Notes: generated by a model from the sequence alone, not told the origin. Positions 1 through 8,750 are shown, counted from the first letter of the stretch. The stretch is DNA of 35,372 nucleotides from Candidatus Zipacnadia bacterium (GCA_029821455.1 JALGTI010000001.1:1-35372), one strand, 5' to 3'. Translations and numbers: made by a program.

Positions 1-1
1 G

Positions 2-760
2 CAGTACCGGACAGGCCCGTACCGCTGGATAGGCGGAGTGCGCTACCAGGACGAGGACCTCTTCGACAGCCAGACCACCTATCGCCTGGGGGTCAGCAGA
101 ATCCTGGGCGATGGCAACACTGTTCTCTGGACTAACTACGGCACTGGCTATCGCGTCCCCACTTTCAATGAACTGTACTTCCCCTTTATGGGCAATCCCG
201 GCCTCGTGCCCGAGGAGAGCAATAGCTACGAAGTCGGCTTGTGGGACAAGGTCGGCAAGAATGAGGATGTGGAGCTGGTCTACTTCCACAATGACTTCGA
301 GAACCTCATCCAGTGGCGTGAGGTCGCTCCCTGGGTCTGGCAGCCGGTCAACGTCGCCAATGCCACTACCCAGGGCCTGGAGTTCAGCTTCAACCAGCAG
401 CTCAGTGATAACTGGAGCCATAGCCTCGGGTTCACTCGCCTGAGCATCTGGACCGATGGCGACCCCCTACTGCGGAGACCAAAGTACTCCGGTTCATATC
501 AACTGGCGCACGCGGATGGGCGTGATAGCTTCAGCCTGGCTGCCTGCTACACTGGCCGGCGGTTTGACGCCAAGACTTTTCCTGGCCCGGATGTAGTAGG
601 AGGGTACTTGGTGGTTGATGTGGCGGCTTCGCGCAAGCTGGGCTCTGGCACCACGCTGTGGCTGCGTATCAACAACCTGCTGGACAAGGAATACGAGGCG
701 GCAGCGAATTATCCCTCGCCGGGATGGAACTGGCTAGTGGGTTTGAGCAGGGAGCTGTAG
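2..760 (+). CDS. TonB-dependent outer-membrane receptor, C-terminal half (5' truncated by window edge)
   Basis: The reading frame is open from the first bases to TAG at 758-760, so the start lies outside the window. The visible 252 or so residues are the end of a 22-stranded beta barrel. Diagnostic pieces are the GTGYRVPTFNELYFP segment, the NPGLVPEESNSYEVGL segment typical of late barrel strands, and the closing NNLLDKEYEAAANYPSPGW motif. These features resemble BtuB and other cobalamin or siderophore receptors. Such proteins import scarce nutrients through the outer membrane using TonB energy. The last residues are GLSREL, so the final residue is Leu instead of the usual aromatic residue that the BAM complex recognises. 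The plug domain and TonB box are not visible, so the substrate cannot be assigned. It is the only + strand gene and converges on the GH42-like gene. Confidence 0.88.
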   Translation, partial: QYRTGPYRWIGGVRYQDEDLFDSQTTYRLGVSRILGDGNTVLWTNYGTGYRVPTFNELYFPFMGNPGLVPEESNSYEVGLWDKVGKNEDVELVYFHNDFENLIQWREVAPWVWQPVNVANATTQGLEFSFNQQLSDNWSHSLGFTRLSIWTDGDPLLRRPKYSGSYQLAHADGRDSFSLAACYTGRRFDAKTFPGPDVVGGYLVVDVAASRKLGSGTTLWLRINNLLDKEYEAAANYPSPGWNWLVGLSREL

Positions 761-771
761 GTGGCTGCCGG

Positions 772-898
772 CCTCACCCCCCGGCCCCCTCTCGTTGCAG
801 GAGAGAGGGAGTACGACACAGTCTCGCCCTCCGATTCCGGGAGGGAGTTAAGAAGCTGGACAGGCAAGGATGCCTGTCCTACACATTTTAGGGTGAGG
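772..898. repeat. MITE-like composite inverted repeat
   Basis: The element is bounded by 8-bp inverted ends, CCTCACCC at 772-779 and GGGTGAGG at 891-898. Inside are three smaller hairpins: CCCTCTC/GAGAGGG (787-793 with 803-809), CCCTCC/GGAGGG (827-832 with 840-845) and GGACAGGCA/TGCCTGTCC (858-866 with 871-879). The layout looks like a non-autonomous dispersed repeat, and CCTCACCCCC...GGGTGAGG elements are common in environmental genomes. It fills the gap between two convergent genes. The right end supplies the last codons and the stop of the minus-strand GH42-like gene. No transposase is nearby. Confidence 0.55.
858..879. terminator. Hairpin, possible bidirectional terminator
   Basis: A 9-bp perfect stem (GGACAGGCA / TGCCTGTCC) with a 4-nt AGGA loop is followed on the + strand by TACACATTTT. 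It lies between two convergent genes and could end transcription from the receptor gene. The T-tract is short, so a purely structural or repeat role is also possible. Confidence 0.4.
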
Positions 899-3257
899 GG
901 GCGATAGTGAGGGTCACGGCCCGGGCCTGTACATCGAAGCGGAGGCGGGAGCTAGGGGCCTCGAATGTCTTCTCTTCGCGACTGCCGTCGGGCCACTGGA
1001 ATGTCACCTGATGTCGGCTGCCGGGCGTCACCTCATAATCACCATTCCTGATCGCCAGCCGCGTCTGGGTACGCTTGCCAGACGAGAGGGTAAGCCGGCC
1101 ATCGCGGCTAGTCTGCAGTCTGGTATCTGTGCCGGCTAGCTGCAGCACAATCGCGTTCTCGTCATACTGCTCGACGATAGCGGTGACCTCGCCGGCATAC
1201 GGTTGCACGAGCAGTGGAATGGCGCGAAGGGTACGCAACTCGCCGGATCCAAGCGGCACCGTCAGGCGCGCATAGCCGGTGCGCAGGCCATTATCGTAAC
1301 GGGAGCCAGCGGAGAACTTGGCAATAGCCCCCAGGTAGGCTCGGTGCTTGGCTGTGTAGCTGAGTACCTCGGCGATAGTGTCGGAGCCACTGTTATATAG
1401 CCGGAATTCATCTCCACCCAGGCCGGCGATATGGACCTGGTCAGGAAACAGGGGCGGCCCAATCAATTGATACATGGCACGGCGGGAGCACAGGTCACGA
1501 TGGAACGCGATGTAGGACGGGTCATTCACGCTCCAGTTGCTCCACAGGGGGTAGGTGGCAAAGACTGTCGCCCCCAGCCCACGGGTGCGTACTAAGATCC
1601 CAGCCCAAGCGGGGCTCCCCTCCTCATCGCGCTCCACATCCAGAACCGCCAGCGGTATGGTGTCTTCGGCGATCAATGCGTGCGCGGCGGGGCCGACTAC
1701 CGTCCACTGGCCACCGGCCACACTCGTGCCCCCGCGTTTCCCCATCTCGGTGAAGCCTTTGGTATCCATCCCCGGGCGCAGTGATGGGAACAGCGGCGGA
1801 ATGCAGTTAACCTTCAGATTCCCCACGCGATCCTTGATGCTGACAATCCCCTCCACACCACACCAGGCGCCCAGAGGGTGGGGCAGCTTGTCCCACTGGC
1901 CGGAGTTATACATCCCCGCGCCCAGGTCGCAGACAAACACTCCGCCGCGCTCGATGTAACCTTCGATAGCTGTTACGGCCTCGGGGGTAAGCTTCAGGGC
2001 TAAGGGTCCAAAGATGACCCCATACCGGTCCAGGTCCACGTCAGCCACTTCATTAAGCTGGAGTATATCCACCCCACCGAAGACGGTGCCGAGCCTGAAG
2101 GCGCCGAAGAGGTTGTTCGGCTCGCCGTCAGAGAGGCCCTGGATGAAGCCATAGGCGGGCACTTTCTCTTGCCCTGCCGCAAAGCCCTGGGCGTAGGGCT
2201 CCCAGAGGATTGCGATGGTACCAGCAGGCTCGATACCAAAGTCGGTCGGCTGCACAGCGGCGAGGGTGTCGTGCAGTTGACTGCGGACCTCCGCAGGCGA
2301 GCGGTTCTCCTCGATACGCTCGGCATCCTCGATGCCAAAGCCACAAGCACCACCCAGAGCGGCAACCCCGATCCAGCGGCCCAACGCATTCTCTGAAAAC
2401 AGCGGGCTGGGTGGAACCGGCAGGCGCAAGACGGGCAGGACCCGGAACTTGCCCATGCGGCGGCCCATGTGCAGGGCGTGCACATTGCTGGCGGTAGTGT
2501 CAGGCTCCAGGATATCCGGCGGCATCCAGACCTGGATGATGTCGTAGTCGTCGGGGATAGCACTGAGACTGCGGTAGAGGCTGATGCGCCCGGTCATCAG
2601 AGGGCGGGTAGGGTCCGCCTCCCGAATGACATCGGCCCAGAGCGCCATAAGATCGTGGAACTCCTGGCGCTGGAAGTCAGCGAAGTCAATTGAGGGCCGG
2701 CCCACCGCGAAGGGCATCTCATCATCCGCGCTCAAGGCGCCGACGATGCCTATCTGCGACCAGGTGAGGTACTCCGTCCCCCAGGCCGCGTTCAGTGTCG
2801 CCAGGTCTCGATAAATGGTCTTCAGGTATTGCTGGAAGCCAGCGGCCGAATAGCGGATGTCGCCCTCCAGGAAGTCAGAGGTCGCCCAGGCGGTGATACC
2901 CTCCTCGGAGGCCAGCTCGCCAACCGTCTCCCGTAGCAGCGTCCTGACACGATCTACGTATGACTGATCGCCCGTTGACAGGCCTAACTCGCTGTCTACG
3001 CTCGTCGGCAGGGCCACAATTGACTGCAGCCCGGCTTGGTGGGCGTTGCGGACCGCGACTTTGATGGGACCAAGTCTATCAACCTGCTCAGGATCAATGG
3101 TGAGGTAGATCGTGTTGAGGCCCAGCCAGCGCGCGTCATCGACCATCCGCGGCCCACTGAGGCCCAACAGGTAAGTGAAAAACAGGCCGTCGCTGTCAGC
3201 CGGACCGCCCGCAGCGCATAAGAGGCTTAGGAGAATGATGGCTGCGCTTCGCTTCAT
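888..3257 (-). CDS. Secreted GH42-like (beta-galactosidase-type) protein with degenerate active site
   Basis: This 789-residue protein starts at ATG 3257 and has an N-terminal signal peptide (MKRSAAIILLSLLCAAGG). Residues about 30-310 resemble the TIM barrel of GH42 beta-galactosidases: a GLNTIYLTID strand, then FQQYLKTIYRDLATLNAAWG near 141-160, the family's segment downstream of the acid/base residue. Residues about 345-470 resemble the GH42 trimerisation domain, which has a flavodoxin-like fold. The acid/base motif, normally Asn-Glu, reads TSDFLEGD (126-133), so the catalytic Glu is shifted or lost (E131 is the only nearby candidate). It may bind or cut an unusual glycoside, or be non-catalytic. 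The start is 17 bp downstream of rnc with a weak ribosome site (GAAGAGA), suggesting co-transcription. The last codons and TAA lie in a repeat. Assignment to a GH42-like fold is moderate; substrate is unknown. Confidence 0.7.
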   Translation of the reverse strand: MKRSAAIILLSLLCAAGGPADSDGLFFTYLLGLSGPRMVDDARWLGLNTIYLTIDPEQVDRLGPIKVAVRNAHQAGLQSIVALPTSVDSELGLSTGDQSYVDRVRTLLRETVGELASEEGITAWATSDFLEGDIRYSAAGFQQYLKTIYRDLATLNAAWGTEYLTWSQIGIVGALSADDEMPFAVGRPSIDFADFQRQEFHDLMALWADVIREADPTRPLMTGRISLYRSLSAIPDDYDIIQVWMPPDILEPDTTASNVHALHMGRRMGKFRVLPVLRLPVPPSPLFSENALGRWIGVAALGGACGFGIEDAERIEENRSPAEVRSQLHDTLAAVQPTDFGIEPAGTIAILWEPYAQGFAAGQEKVPAYGFIQGLSDGEPNNLFGAFRLGTVFGGVDILQLNEVADVDLDRYGVIFGPLALKLTPEAVTAIEGYIERGGVFVCDLGAGMYNSGQWDKLPHPLGAWCGVEGIVSIKDRVGNLKVNCIPPLFPSLRPGMDTKGFTEMGKRGGTSVAGGQWTVVGPAAHALIAEDTIPLAVLDVERDEEGSPAWAGILVRTRGLGATVFATYPLWSNWSVNDPSYIAFHRDLCSRRAMYQLIGPPLFPDQVHIAGLGGDEFRLYNSGSDTIAEVLSYTAKHRAYLGAIAKFSAGSRYDNGLRTGYARLTVPLGSGELRTLRAIPLLVQPYAGEVTAIVEQYDENAIVLQLAGTDTRLQTSRDGRLTLSSGKRTQTRLAIRNGDYEVTPGSRHQVTFQWPDGSREEKTFEAPSSRLRFDVQARAVTLTIAPSP

Positions 3258-3274
3258 GCCGCCCGTCTCTTCGG

Positions 3275-4015
3275 CTAGATAGTGTCCGTTGAGTGGTTAT
3301 TCACAACCGTCGCCAGCCAGACCTCCTTGGTGGATAGAGCATCGCCGGCCGCGGCTTGCTGAGCTTGCTGCTTGCTGGCACCGTTGCCTTGGCCGATCAC
3401 CCGTCCTCGGAAGCGCACCTCCACCTCGAAAGTCCGATCGTGAGGTGGCCCCATCACAGCAACGGTCACATAGCGAGGAATCTGCTTGGTCTGCTTCTGC
3501 AGCAGCTCCTGGAGCACGGTCTTATGGTCGAAGACAAGCTCCTGCGCCTCGATATTTGCCAGAATATCACGAAACAGTCGCATTACCAGGGCACGGGCGG
3601 TTCGCATCCCCTTGGCCAGATACGCAGCCCCGATGACAGCTTCCACGCAATCGGCCAGCAGTGAGGTTTTCTGTCGGCCACCAGTCTCTTCCTCGCCGTG
3701 ACCCAGCAGCAAGTAGTCACCAAAGCCCCGCTGCCGGGCAACCCTGGCAAGAGTGGTCGAACGCGCCACCACCGACTTCATCCTGGTCAACTGCCCCTCG
3801 GGTAAGCCGGGAAACTTCTTGTATAGGTGCTCCGCCAAGCATAAGTCCAACACCGTGTCACCCAGGAATTCCAGGCGCTGGTTGGACTCCACGGAGGGCA
3901 AGCCCTGTTCGCGCACCCACGAGGTATGACAGAACGCCTGCCGCAACAGGTCAAGATCCATCTTGGGCAGGCGTAGTTGTTCGGCAAGTGCCCTGAAGCG
4001 CTTCTTGTCCTGCAC
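3275..4015 (-). CDS. rnc: Ribonuclease III
   Basis: RNase III is a homodimeric endonuclease that cuts double-stranded RNA, including rRNA precursors. The 246-residue protein carries the family signature NQRLEFLGDTVLDLCL, with metal ligands E49 and D53, and the second acidic pair D122 and E125 in ADCVEAVIGAAY. A double-stranded RNA-binding domain occupies about 162-232, ending in GNGASKQQAQQAAAGDAL. Translation begins at GTG 4015, preceded by GGGAGGAT eight bases upstream, so GTG is well supported. It is the last housekeeping gene of the fatty-acid cluster, a common position (fab genes - acpP - fabF - rnc). The 168-bp gap to fabF (4016-4183) holds no gene or clear promoter that I can see. Confidence 0.96.
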   Translation of the reverse strand: MQDKKRFRALAEQLRLPKMDLDLLRQAFCHTSWVREQGLPSVESNQRLEFLGDTVLDLCLAEHLYKKFPGLPEGQLTRMKSVVARSTTLARVARQRGFGDYLLLGHGEEETGGRQKTSLLADCVEAVIGAAYLAKGMRTARALVMRLFRDILANIEAQELVFDHKTVLQELLQKQTKQIPRYVTVAVMGPPHDRTFEVEVRFRGRVIGQGNGASKQQAQQAAAGDALSTKEVWLATVVNNHSTDTI

Positions 4016-4183
4016 AGTTAATCCTCCCGGCGAAACGACTGGCCGCAGTCAAGCTGGTAAGCTTCGGCGCCGGTCAGGTGCCGCGGCTTCTTCTGTGCAG
4101 GCGCGCTCCCCTGGACGCAACCAGTGCAGCCAAGGGACCGCCTCCGCGCAGGTGTTTCTTATGTACTATCGGCCCTTCTGCTA

Positions 4184-5410
4184 CTAGACAGCCCCAATGA
4201 TCAGCACCGCATTGTGTCCCCCAAAGCCGAACGAATTGGACATAGCGTACTTGACCGTTGCCTGGCGCGGCTTGTCTCGCACGATGTCAATGACTATGCC
4301 GTCGTCCGGGTTGTCGCAGTTGAGGGTGTGGGGGATTATTCCCTCTTGAATGGCTTTGATGCAGGCCAGCAGCTCAGAAGCCCCAGTCGCCCCGAGCTGA
4401 TGGCCGTGAATCGGTTTGGTTGACGAAACAGGTACGCTGTCACCGAACAACTCACCGATGGCGGTAGCCTCCATCTCGTCGCCGCCTGGGGTGCCAGGTG
4501 CGTGGGCATTAATGTAATCAATATCATCGGCTGCCAGGCCGGCGTCCCGCAGGGCCGCTTGCATCGCCATCCTAGCGCCACGTCCCTCGGGGTCGGGAGC
4601 TGTGATGTGATAGGCGTCTGCGGTCATGCCGTATCCCAGTATTTCCGCCAATATGGTGGCACCGCGCGCCCGGGCCCACTCCAGTTCCTCAAGGATCATA
4701 ACGGTGGCCCCTTCACCCATCACGAAGCCATCGCGGTCGCGGTCAAAGGGCCGGCAGGACCGTTCAGGCTCATCATTGCGCCGGGAGATAGCGCGGGCAG
4801 CAGCAAAGCCGGCCACGGCGAGCGGGGTGAGAGCCGCTTCAGCCCCACCGGCGACCATTACCTTGGCCGCTCCCCGGCGGATGATCTCAAAGGAATCACC
4901 GATGGCGTGAGCAGCCGTGGCGCAGGCTGTGGCGACCGTCGAGTTGGGCCCTTTGGCACCAGTCTCGATTGATACCATTCCCGATCCCATATTGACAATC
5001 ATCATCGGGACAAAGAATGGAGAGACACGCGAAGGGCCCCGCTCAAGCAGCGCCTGGTGCTGCTTCTCCCAGGTCCACATTCCCCCGATCCCCGAGCCAA
5101 TAAGCACACCGATATCATCGGCATTGTCCTCCATGACCGTCAGGTCCGCATCCCCCAGGGCCATTTTCGCGGCGGCGATGGCGAACTGGGTGAACCTGTC
5201 GCAACGTTTGACGATCTTGGCATCCATCCACCGGGTAGGTTCGAAGTCTCGGACCTCAGCAGCAATCCGCGTGGCGTGCTCTGACGCATCAAACTGCGTG
5301 ATGGGGCCAATCCCAGAGTGCCCCTTGCAGCAGGCCCGCCACAGGTCTTCAACGCTGTAGCCCAGGGGCGAGATGATACCGATTCCGGTGACAACGACGC
5401 GCCTGTTCAT
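4184..5410 (-). CDS. fabF: Beta-ketoacyl-ACP synthase II
   Basis: KAS II condenses malonyl-ACP with a growing acyl-ACP in the cytoplasm. The 408-residue thiolase-fold protein has the Cys-His-His triad: C163 in VATACATAAHAIGD, H303 in NAHAPGTPGGD and H337 in STKPIHGHQLGATGA, plus K332. The segment after H303 reads A-P-G-T in place of the common G-T-S-T, a departure next to the active site. The N terminus MNRRVVVTGIGIISPLG is typical and full length. ATG 5410 has AGGAG six bases upstream. It follows acpP after 111 bp that contain a strong hairpin, unlike the tight spacing elsewhere in the cluster. KAS II is preferred over KAS I from the overall motif pattern and the acpP-fabF-rnc context. Confidence 0.95.
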   Translation of the reverse strand: MNRRVVVTGIGIISPLGYSVEDLWRACCKGHSGIGPITQFDASEHATRIAAEVRDFEPTRWMDAKIVKRCDRFTQFAIAAAKMALGDADLTVMEDNADDIGVLIGSGIGGMWTWEKQHQALLERGPSRVSPFFVPMMIVNMGSGMVSIETGAKGPNSTVATACATAAHAIGDSFEIIRRGAAKVMVAGGAEAALTPLAVAGFAAARAISRRNDEPERSCRPFDRDRDGFVMGEGATVMILEELEWARARGATILAEILGYGMTADAYHITAPDPEGRGARMAMQAALRDAGLAADDIDYINAHAPGTPGGDEMEATAIGELFGDSVPVSSTKPIHGHQLGATGASELLACIKAIQEGIIPHTLNCDNPDDGIVIDIVRDKPRQATVKYAMSNSFGFGGHNAVLIIGAV

Positions 5411-5471
5411 TGACTACTCCTAGATTGACCCCGAAAACCAGGCGAAAAGCGCGGTGGCCTAAGCCTCAAGC

Positions 5472-5498
5472 GGCCTTGTGGCCAAGGCCCACAAGGCC
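5472..5498. repeat. 10-bp perfect stem-loop between acpP and fabF
   Basis: GGCCTTGTGG (5472-5481) pairs perfectly with CCACAAGGCC (5489-5498) across a 7-nt loop. No U-tract follows on the minus strand, so it is not a classical terminator. It could protect the acpP transcript from exonucleases and help set the high acpP level relative to fabF. Confidence 0.5.
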
Positions 5499-5521
5499 TG
5501 CGCGAAGTCGGCCCGAGAGGG

Positions 5522-5761
5522 CTAGCTACTGACACCCTTCTGCTCCAGATAGCGCACGGTATCGCCCACAGTCCGAATCTGCTCGGCTTCCTCTTCGGGA
5601 ATCTCGATGGCAAACTCCTCTTCAAGGGCCATGACCAGTTCGACGACGTCCAATGAGTCGGCCTTCAGATCGCCCTCAAAGGTAGCGCTCTCTGTGACCT
5701 CGCTTTCAGGTACCGACAGTTCCCTCACGATAACTTCCTTGACTTTTTCAAACAATGCCAC
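5522..5761 (-). CDS. acpP: Acyl carrier protein
   Basis: ACP carries growing acyl chains on a 4'-phosphopantetheine arm. This 79-residue acidic protein has the attachment serine S36 in the motif [13 protein letters not shown], and the usual four-helix pattern. Translation starts at GTG 5761, with GAGGTG seven bases upstream; the next residues, [11 protein letters not shown], match the family N terminus. It lies between fabG and fabF, the standard arrangement, so these enzymes and their substrate carrier are probably co-transcribed. The hairpin downstream may uncouple its abundance from that of fabF. Confidence 0.97.
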   Translation of the reverse strand: MALFEKVKEVIVRELSVPESEVTESATFEGDLKADSLDVVELVMALEEEFAIEIPEEEAEQIRTVGDTVRYLEQKGVSS

Positions 5762-5808
5762 TGACTTTCACCTCGCTTGATGCATTCGCGGCGCGGACGC
5801 CGGTTCAG

Positions 5809-6549
5809 TTACATTAGCATGCCACCATCTATGCTAATGACTTGCCCAGTTATGTAGCTGGCCTCCGGGTGGGCCAGGAACGCCACTACGCCAGCCACGT
5901 CCTCTGCTGTGCCAGCTCGCCCGAGCGGTATCAGGCTCAGCCAGCCTTCACGCACCGCCTCAGAAAGCTGCTCAGTCATAGGAGTCTCGATGAAGCCTGG
6001 GGCAACAGCGTTGCAGTTAACGCCCCTTCCGGCCAGTTCCTTGGCGGTGGTCTTGGTCAGGGCAATCAGGCCGCCCTTGGAGGCAGCGTAGTTGGCCTGG
6101 CCGGGGTTGCCCATCACCCCCGCTACGGAGGCGATGTTGATAATGCGACCATAGCGCGCTTTCATCATCGGTTTGGCCACGGCGCGCGTGCAGATGAAGG
6201 CACCCTTGAGGTTGACATCCAACACCGCATCCCACTGCTCATCCTTCATTCTGACCAGCAGGCCGTCGCGGGTAATGCCGGCATTGTTGACCAGAATGTC
6301 AATCCGTCCCCATTTATCCAGCGCCTCGCTGACCATTGCCTCAACCTGCTCAGGATCAGTCACGGAGGCGACGGATACCAGGGCCTCGCGCCCCAACTCC
6401 TCAACCTCGGCGGCCACAGCATTCGCGGCCTCTTCCAGGATATCATTGACCACTATACTGGCACCGTGCTGGGCGAGCTCCAAGGCGATAGTGCGCCCGA
6501 TGCCGCCGCCGGAGCCGGTAATGATCGCAATCTGGTCCTGGAGCTTCAA
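5809..6549 (-). CDS. fabG: 3-oxoacyl-ACP reductase
   Basis: FabG reduces 3-oxoacyl-ACP to 3-hydroxyacyl-ACP with NADPH. The 246-residue short-chain dehydrogenase has a Rossmann motif TGSGGGIG (11-18), the NNAG structural motif (88-91), and the catalytic set N113, S141, Y154, K158 (YAASK). The C terminus ends in ISIDGGMLM, as in the family. I place the start at TTG 6549 because GGAGG lies six bases upstream and the product then begins MKLQDQIAIITG, matching other FabG proteins. A longer in-frame extension to 6585 would overlap fabD and lacks a ribosome site. It starts 16 bp after the fabD stop and precedes acpP. Confidence 0.95.
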   Translation of the reverse strand: MKLQDQIAIITGSGGGIGRTIALELAQHGASIVVNDILEEAANAVAAEVEELGREALVSVASVTDPEQVEAMVSEALDKWGRIDILVNNAGITRDGLLVRMKDEQWDAVLDVNLKGAFICTRAVAKPMMKARYGRIINIASVAGVMGNPGQANYAASKGGLIALTKTTAKELAGRGVNCNAVAPGFIETPMTEQLSEAVREGWLSLIPLGRAGTAEDVAGVVAFLAHPEASYITGQVISIDGGMLM

Positions 6550-6565
6550 TTCTTCCCTCCGCTCC

Positions 6566-7495
6566 CTAGTTGATGAGACGGTCAATGGTCACTAGCAGTG
6601 TTTCGGCGTCACAGGCGCTGTGGACCGCCACGCTGCCATCAATCTTGCTCATCATCCGCGCCAGTACCTGCCCAGGTCCCACCTCGACGAAAACGTCAGC
6701 GCCCATCTTGATCATCGTACGCACCGAGGCCTCCCAACGCACCTGGTTCGTAATCTGCTGGATCAGGGCCTGACGGATGCCGTCAGCATCAGTGCGGGCA
6801 GTTGCGTCCACATTCGACACCAGCGGGATGCGGGCATCGGTGAAGTTGGCCTGTTCCAGCAGCGGACGCATCTGCTCGGCGGCTGGCTCCATAAGTCGCG
6901 AATGGAAGGCGCCAGAGACCTTGAGTGGGATCACGCGCTTGGCCCCCGCTTCCTTCGCCAACTCTGAGGCCCTCGCCACCGCCTCTGCCTCACCCGAGAT
7001 GACCGTCTGCACAGGAGTATTGTAATTCGCCACTACGCAGACACCTTCCTGCATGGCTTGGGCAACCGCTGCCTCCACCTCGTTGGGGGGCAGGCCAATG
7101 ATGGCGGCCATCACACCCCCAGCCTTCTCGCCTGCATCGGCCATCGCCACGCCGCGCTGCCATATCAGCATAATGGCCTCTTCGACCTCGAGTGCACCGG
7201 CGGCGACAGCCGCAGAGTACTCCCCGACGCTGTGGCCAGCGACGATCTGTGGCTCTACGCCGCGCTCGGAGAGCACCTGAAGTGTCGCGATGCTCTGTGC
7301 CAGTATGGCAGGCTGGGCATAGCGGGTGTCCTGGAGACCCTCCTGCAGACCGTCGAACATCAGCCCAGTGAGCGGGAAGCCCAGTGACTTATTTACCAGG
7401 CTGAATAGCCGCCGAACGGTTGGATACTCTCCATACAGGTCTGTGCCCATACCGACGAATTGTGAACCCTGGCCTGGAAAGATGAAAGCTATCAC
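6566..7495 (-). CDS. fabD: Malonyl-CoA:ACP transacylase
   Basis: FabD moves the malonyl group from CoA to ACP, supplying the extender unit. The 309-residue protein starts with IAFIFPGQGSQFVGMG, has the nucleophile S89 in GHSVGEYSA, R114 in IWQRGVAM that binds the malonyl carboxylate, and H198 in SGAFHSRLM. These complete the active site. Translation starts at GTG 7495; GGAGG lies twelve bases upstream, a rather long spacing. The gene follows etfA after 55 bp and precedes fabG by 16 bp. In most bacteria the neighbour on this side would be fabH or fabK; here it is an ETF subunit. Confidence 0.95.
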   Translation of the reverse strand: MIAFIFPGQGSQFVGMGTDLYGEYPTVRRLFSLVNKSLGFPLTGLMFDGLQEGLQDTRYAQPAILAQSIATLQVLSERGVEPQIVAGHSVGEYSAAVAAGALEVEEAIMLIWQRGVAMADAGEKAGGVMAAIIGLPPNEVEAAVAQAMQEGVCVVANYNTPVQTVISGEAEAVARASELAKEAGAKRVIPLKVSGAFHSRLMEPAAEQMRPLLEQANFTDARIPLVSNVDATARTDADGIRQALIQQITNQVRWEASVRTMIKMGADVFVEVGPGQVLARMMSKIDGSVAVHSACDAETLLVTIDRLIN

Positions 7496-7550
7496 TGGGT
7501 GCTATCGCCTCCGTGGCAGCAAGAGCATCCGCCGCCAACTACCCGGCTTC

Positions 7551-8750
7551 CTATTGGTGCCCGAACTCGTTCTTTAGCGCAGCGGTCAAGGCTGGCACAA
7601 CTTCGAAAAGGTCGCCCACGATGCCATAGGTAGCCACGTCAAAGATAGGCGCATCGGGATCGCTATTGATGGCGACAATGCAGTCGGAAGAGGACATGCC
7701 GGCTAGATGCTGGACGGCTCCGCTGATGCCGCAGGCAATGTACAGCTTAGGCTGGACAGTCTTGCCGGTTTGCCCGACCTGATGATAAGCCGGTATCCAC
7801 CCGGCGTCCACGGTGGCACGCGATGCGCCGACCGCTCCGCCCAGCACCCCCGCCAGTTCCCTTATCATCGCAAAGTTCTCCGGAGCCCGTAGGCCACGCC
7901 CGCCAGAAACAATGATCTCCGCATCTTGCAGGTTGACCTGCTCTGCGCCCTCCTCGCGGATGACCTCAACGATCTTAGTTAGGATTGCCTTTTCGTTGAG
8001 GCTCACCTGTTTGCGGATGACTTCGGCCTGGCGGCCTTCCTGCAGCGCGGGCTTCTTCATTACTCTGGGCCGCACAGTTGCCATCTGGGGCCGCGCCTGC
8101 CGGCACAGAATGCTCGCCATAATATTGCCGCCGAAGGCTGGGCGCGTCTGCAGCAGCAATCGCTCGGCCGGGTCAATCTCTAGCCCCGTGCAATCGGCGG
8201 TCAGGCCGGCTCCGATGCGGGCGGCAATGCGCGAGGCGAGGTCACGGCCCATTGAGGTGGCCCCAATCAAGACAATCTCGGGCTTATGCTTGTTGATGAG
8301 ACCGGTCATCACATCCACGAATGGCCCGGTGCGGTAGTGTTTGAGGGCCTCGTCCTCCACCAAGTAAACCTTGTCAGCACCATACGCGGCGGCTGCGGGG
8401 ACTAGCGGCTCGACCTCGTGGCCAACCAACAATAAGGCCAGCTCCTCGTCCAGCGCCTCGGCCAACTTGCGGCCCTCACCCAGCAGTTCGACAGTCACCT
8501 CAGCGAACTTGCCATCGTGGGTCTCGGCGATGACCCAGACGCCCTGGTACTCGCTTGTGTCAACAGCCTCCTTCTTTGGCCGCGCCTGGATGATGGCTTC
8601 GAACTTGCAGAAGCTGACGCAGGCCCCGCACATCACGCAATCCTCGGTGAAGCGGGCCTTGCCGTCCTCGATGATTATCGCGCCATAGGGGCACGCGTTC
8701 AGGCAAAGCTTGCAGCCAGTACATTTGTCAGTATCAATGTAGATAGACAT
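7551..8750 (-). CDS. etfA: Electron transfer flavoprotein alpha subunit with N-terminal 2x[4Fe-4S] ferredoxin domain
   Basis: ETF alpha carries FAD and passes electrons between an acyl-CoA dehydrogenase and another partner. Residues 1-50 form a bacterial ferredoxin domain with C10, C13, C16, C20 and C38, C41, C44, C48, binding two 4Fe-4S clusters. Residues about 65-250 are the ETF N-terminal domain. The rest is the FAD domain, with [29 protein letters not shown] and the [10 protein letters not shown] / [10 protein letters not shown] motifs. At 399 residues it is longer than mitochondrial-type ETF alpha because of the ferredoxin domain, as in the caffeyl-CoA reductase subunit CarE of Acetobacterium. 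Start ATG 8750; the ribosome site is weak. It follows etfB by 21 bp, so the two are co-expressed. The fused ferredoxin suggests low-potential electron transfer, possibly bifurcation. Confidence 0.95.
   Translation of the reverse strand: MSIYIDTDKCTGCKLCLNACPYGAIIIEDGKARFTEDCVMCGACVSFCKFEAIIQARPKKEAVDTSEYQGVWVIAETHDGKFAEVTVELLGEGRKLAEALDEELALLLVGHEVEPLVPAAAAYGADKVYLVEDEALKHYRTGPFVDVMTGLINKHKPEIVLIGATSMGRDLASRIAARIGAGLTADCTGLEIDPAERLLLQTRPAFGGNIMASILCRQARPQMATVRPRVMKKPALQEGRQAEVIRKQVSLNEKAILTKIVEVIREEGAEQVNLQDAEIIVSGGRGLRAPENFAMIRELAGVLGGAVGASRATVDAGWIPAYHQVGQTGKTVQPKLYIACGISGAVQHLAGMSSSDCIVAINSDPDAPIFDVATYGIVGDLFEVVPALTAALKNEFGHQ

Noticed and set aside
4016-4183. Small gene or promoter in the gap between fabF and rnc
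   Set aside because: No frame has a ribosome site and protein-like sequence; the TTGACT near rnc has no -10 partner.
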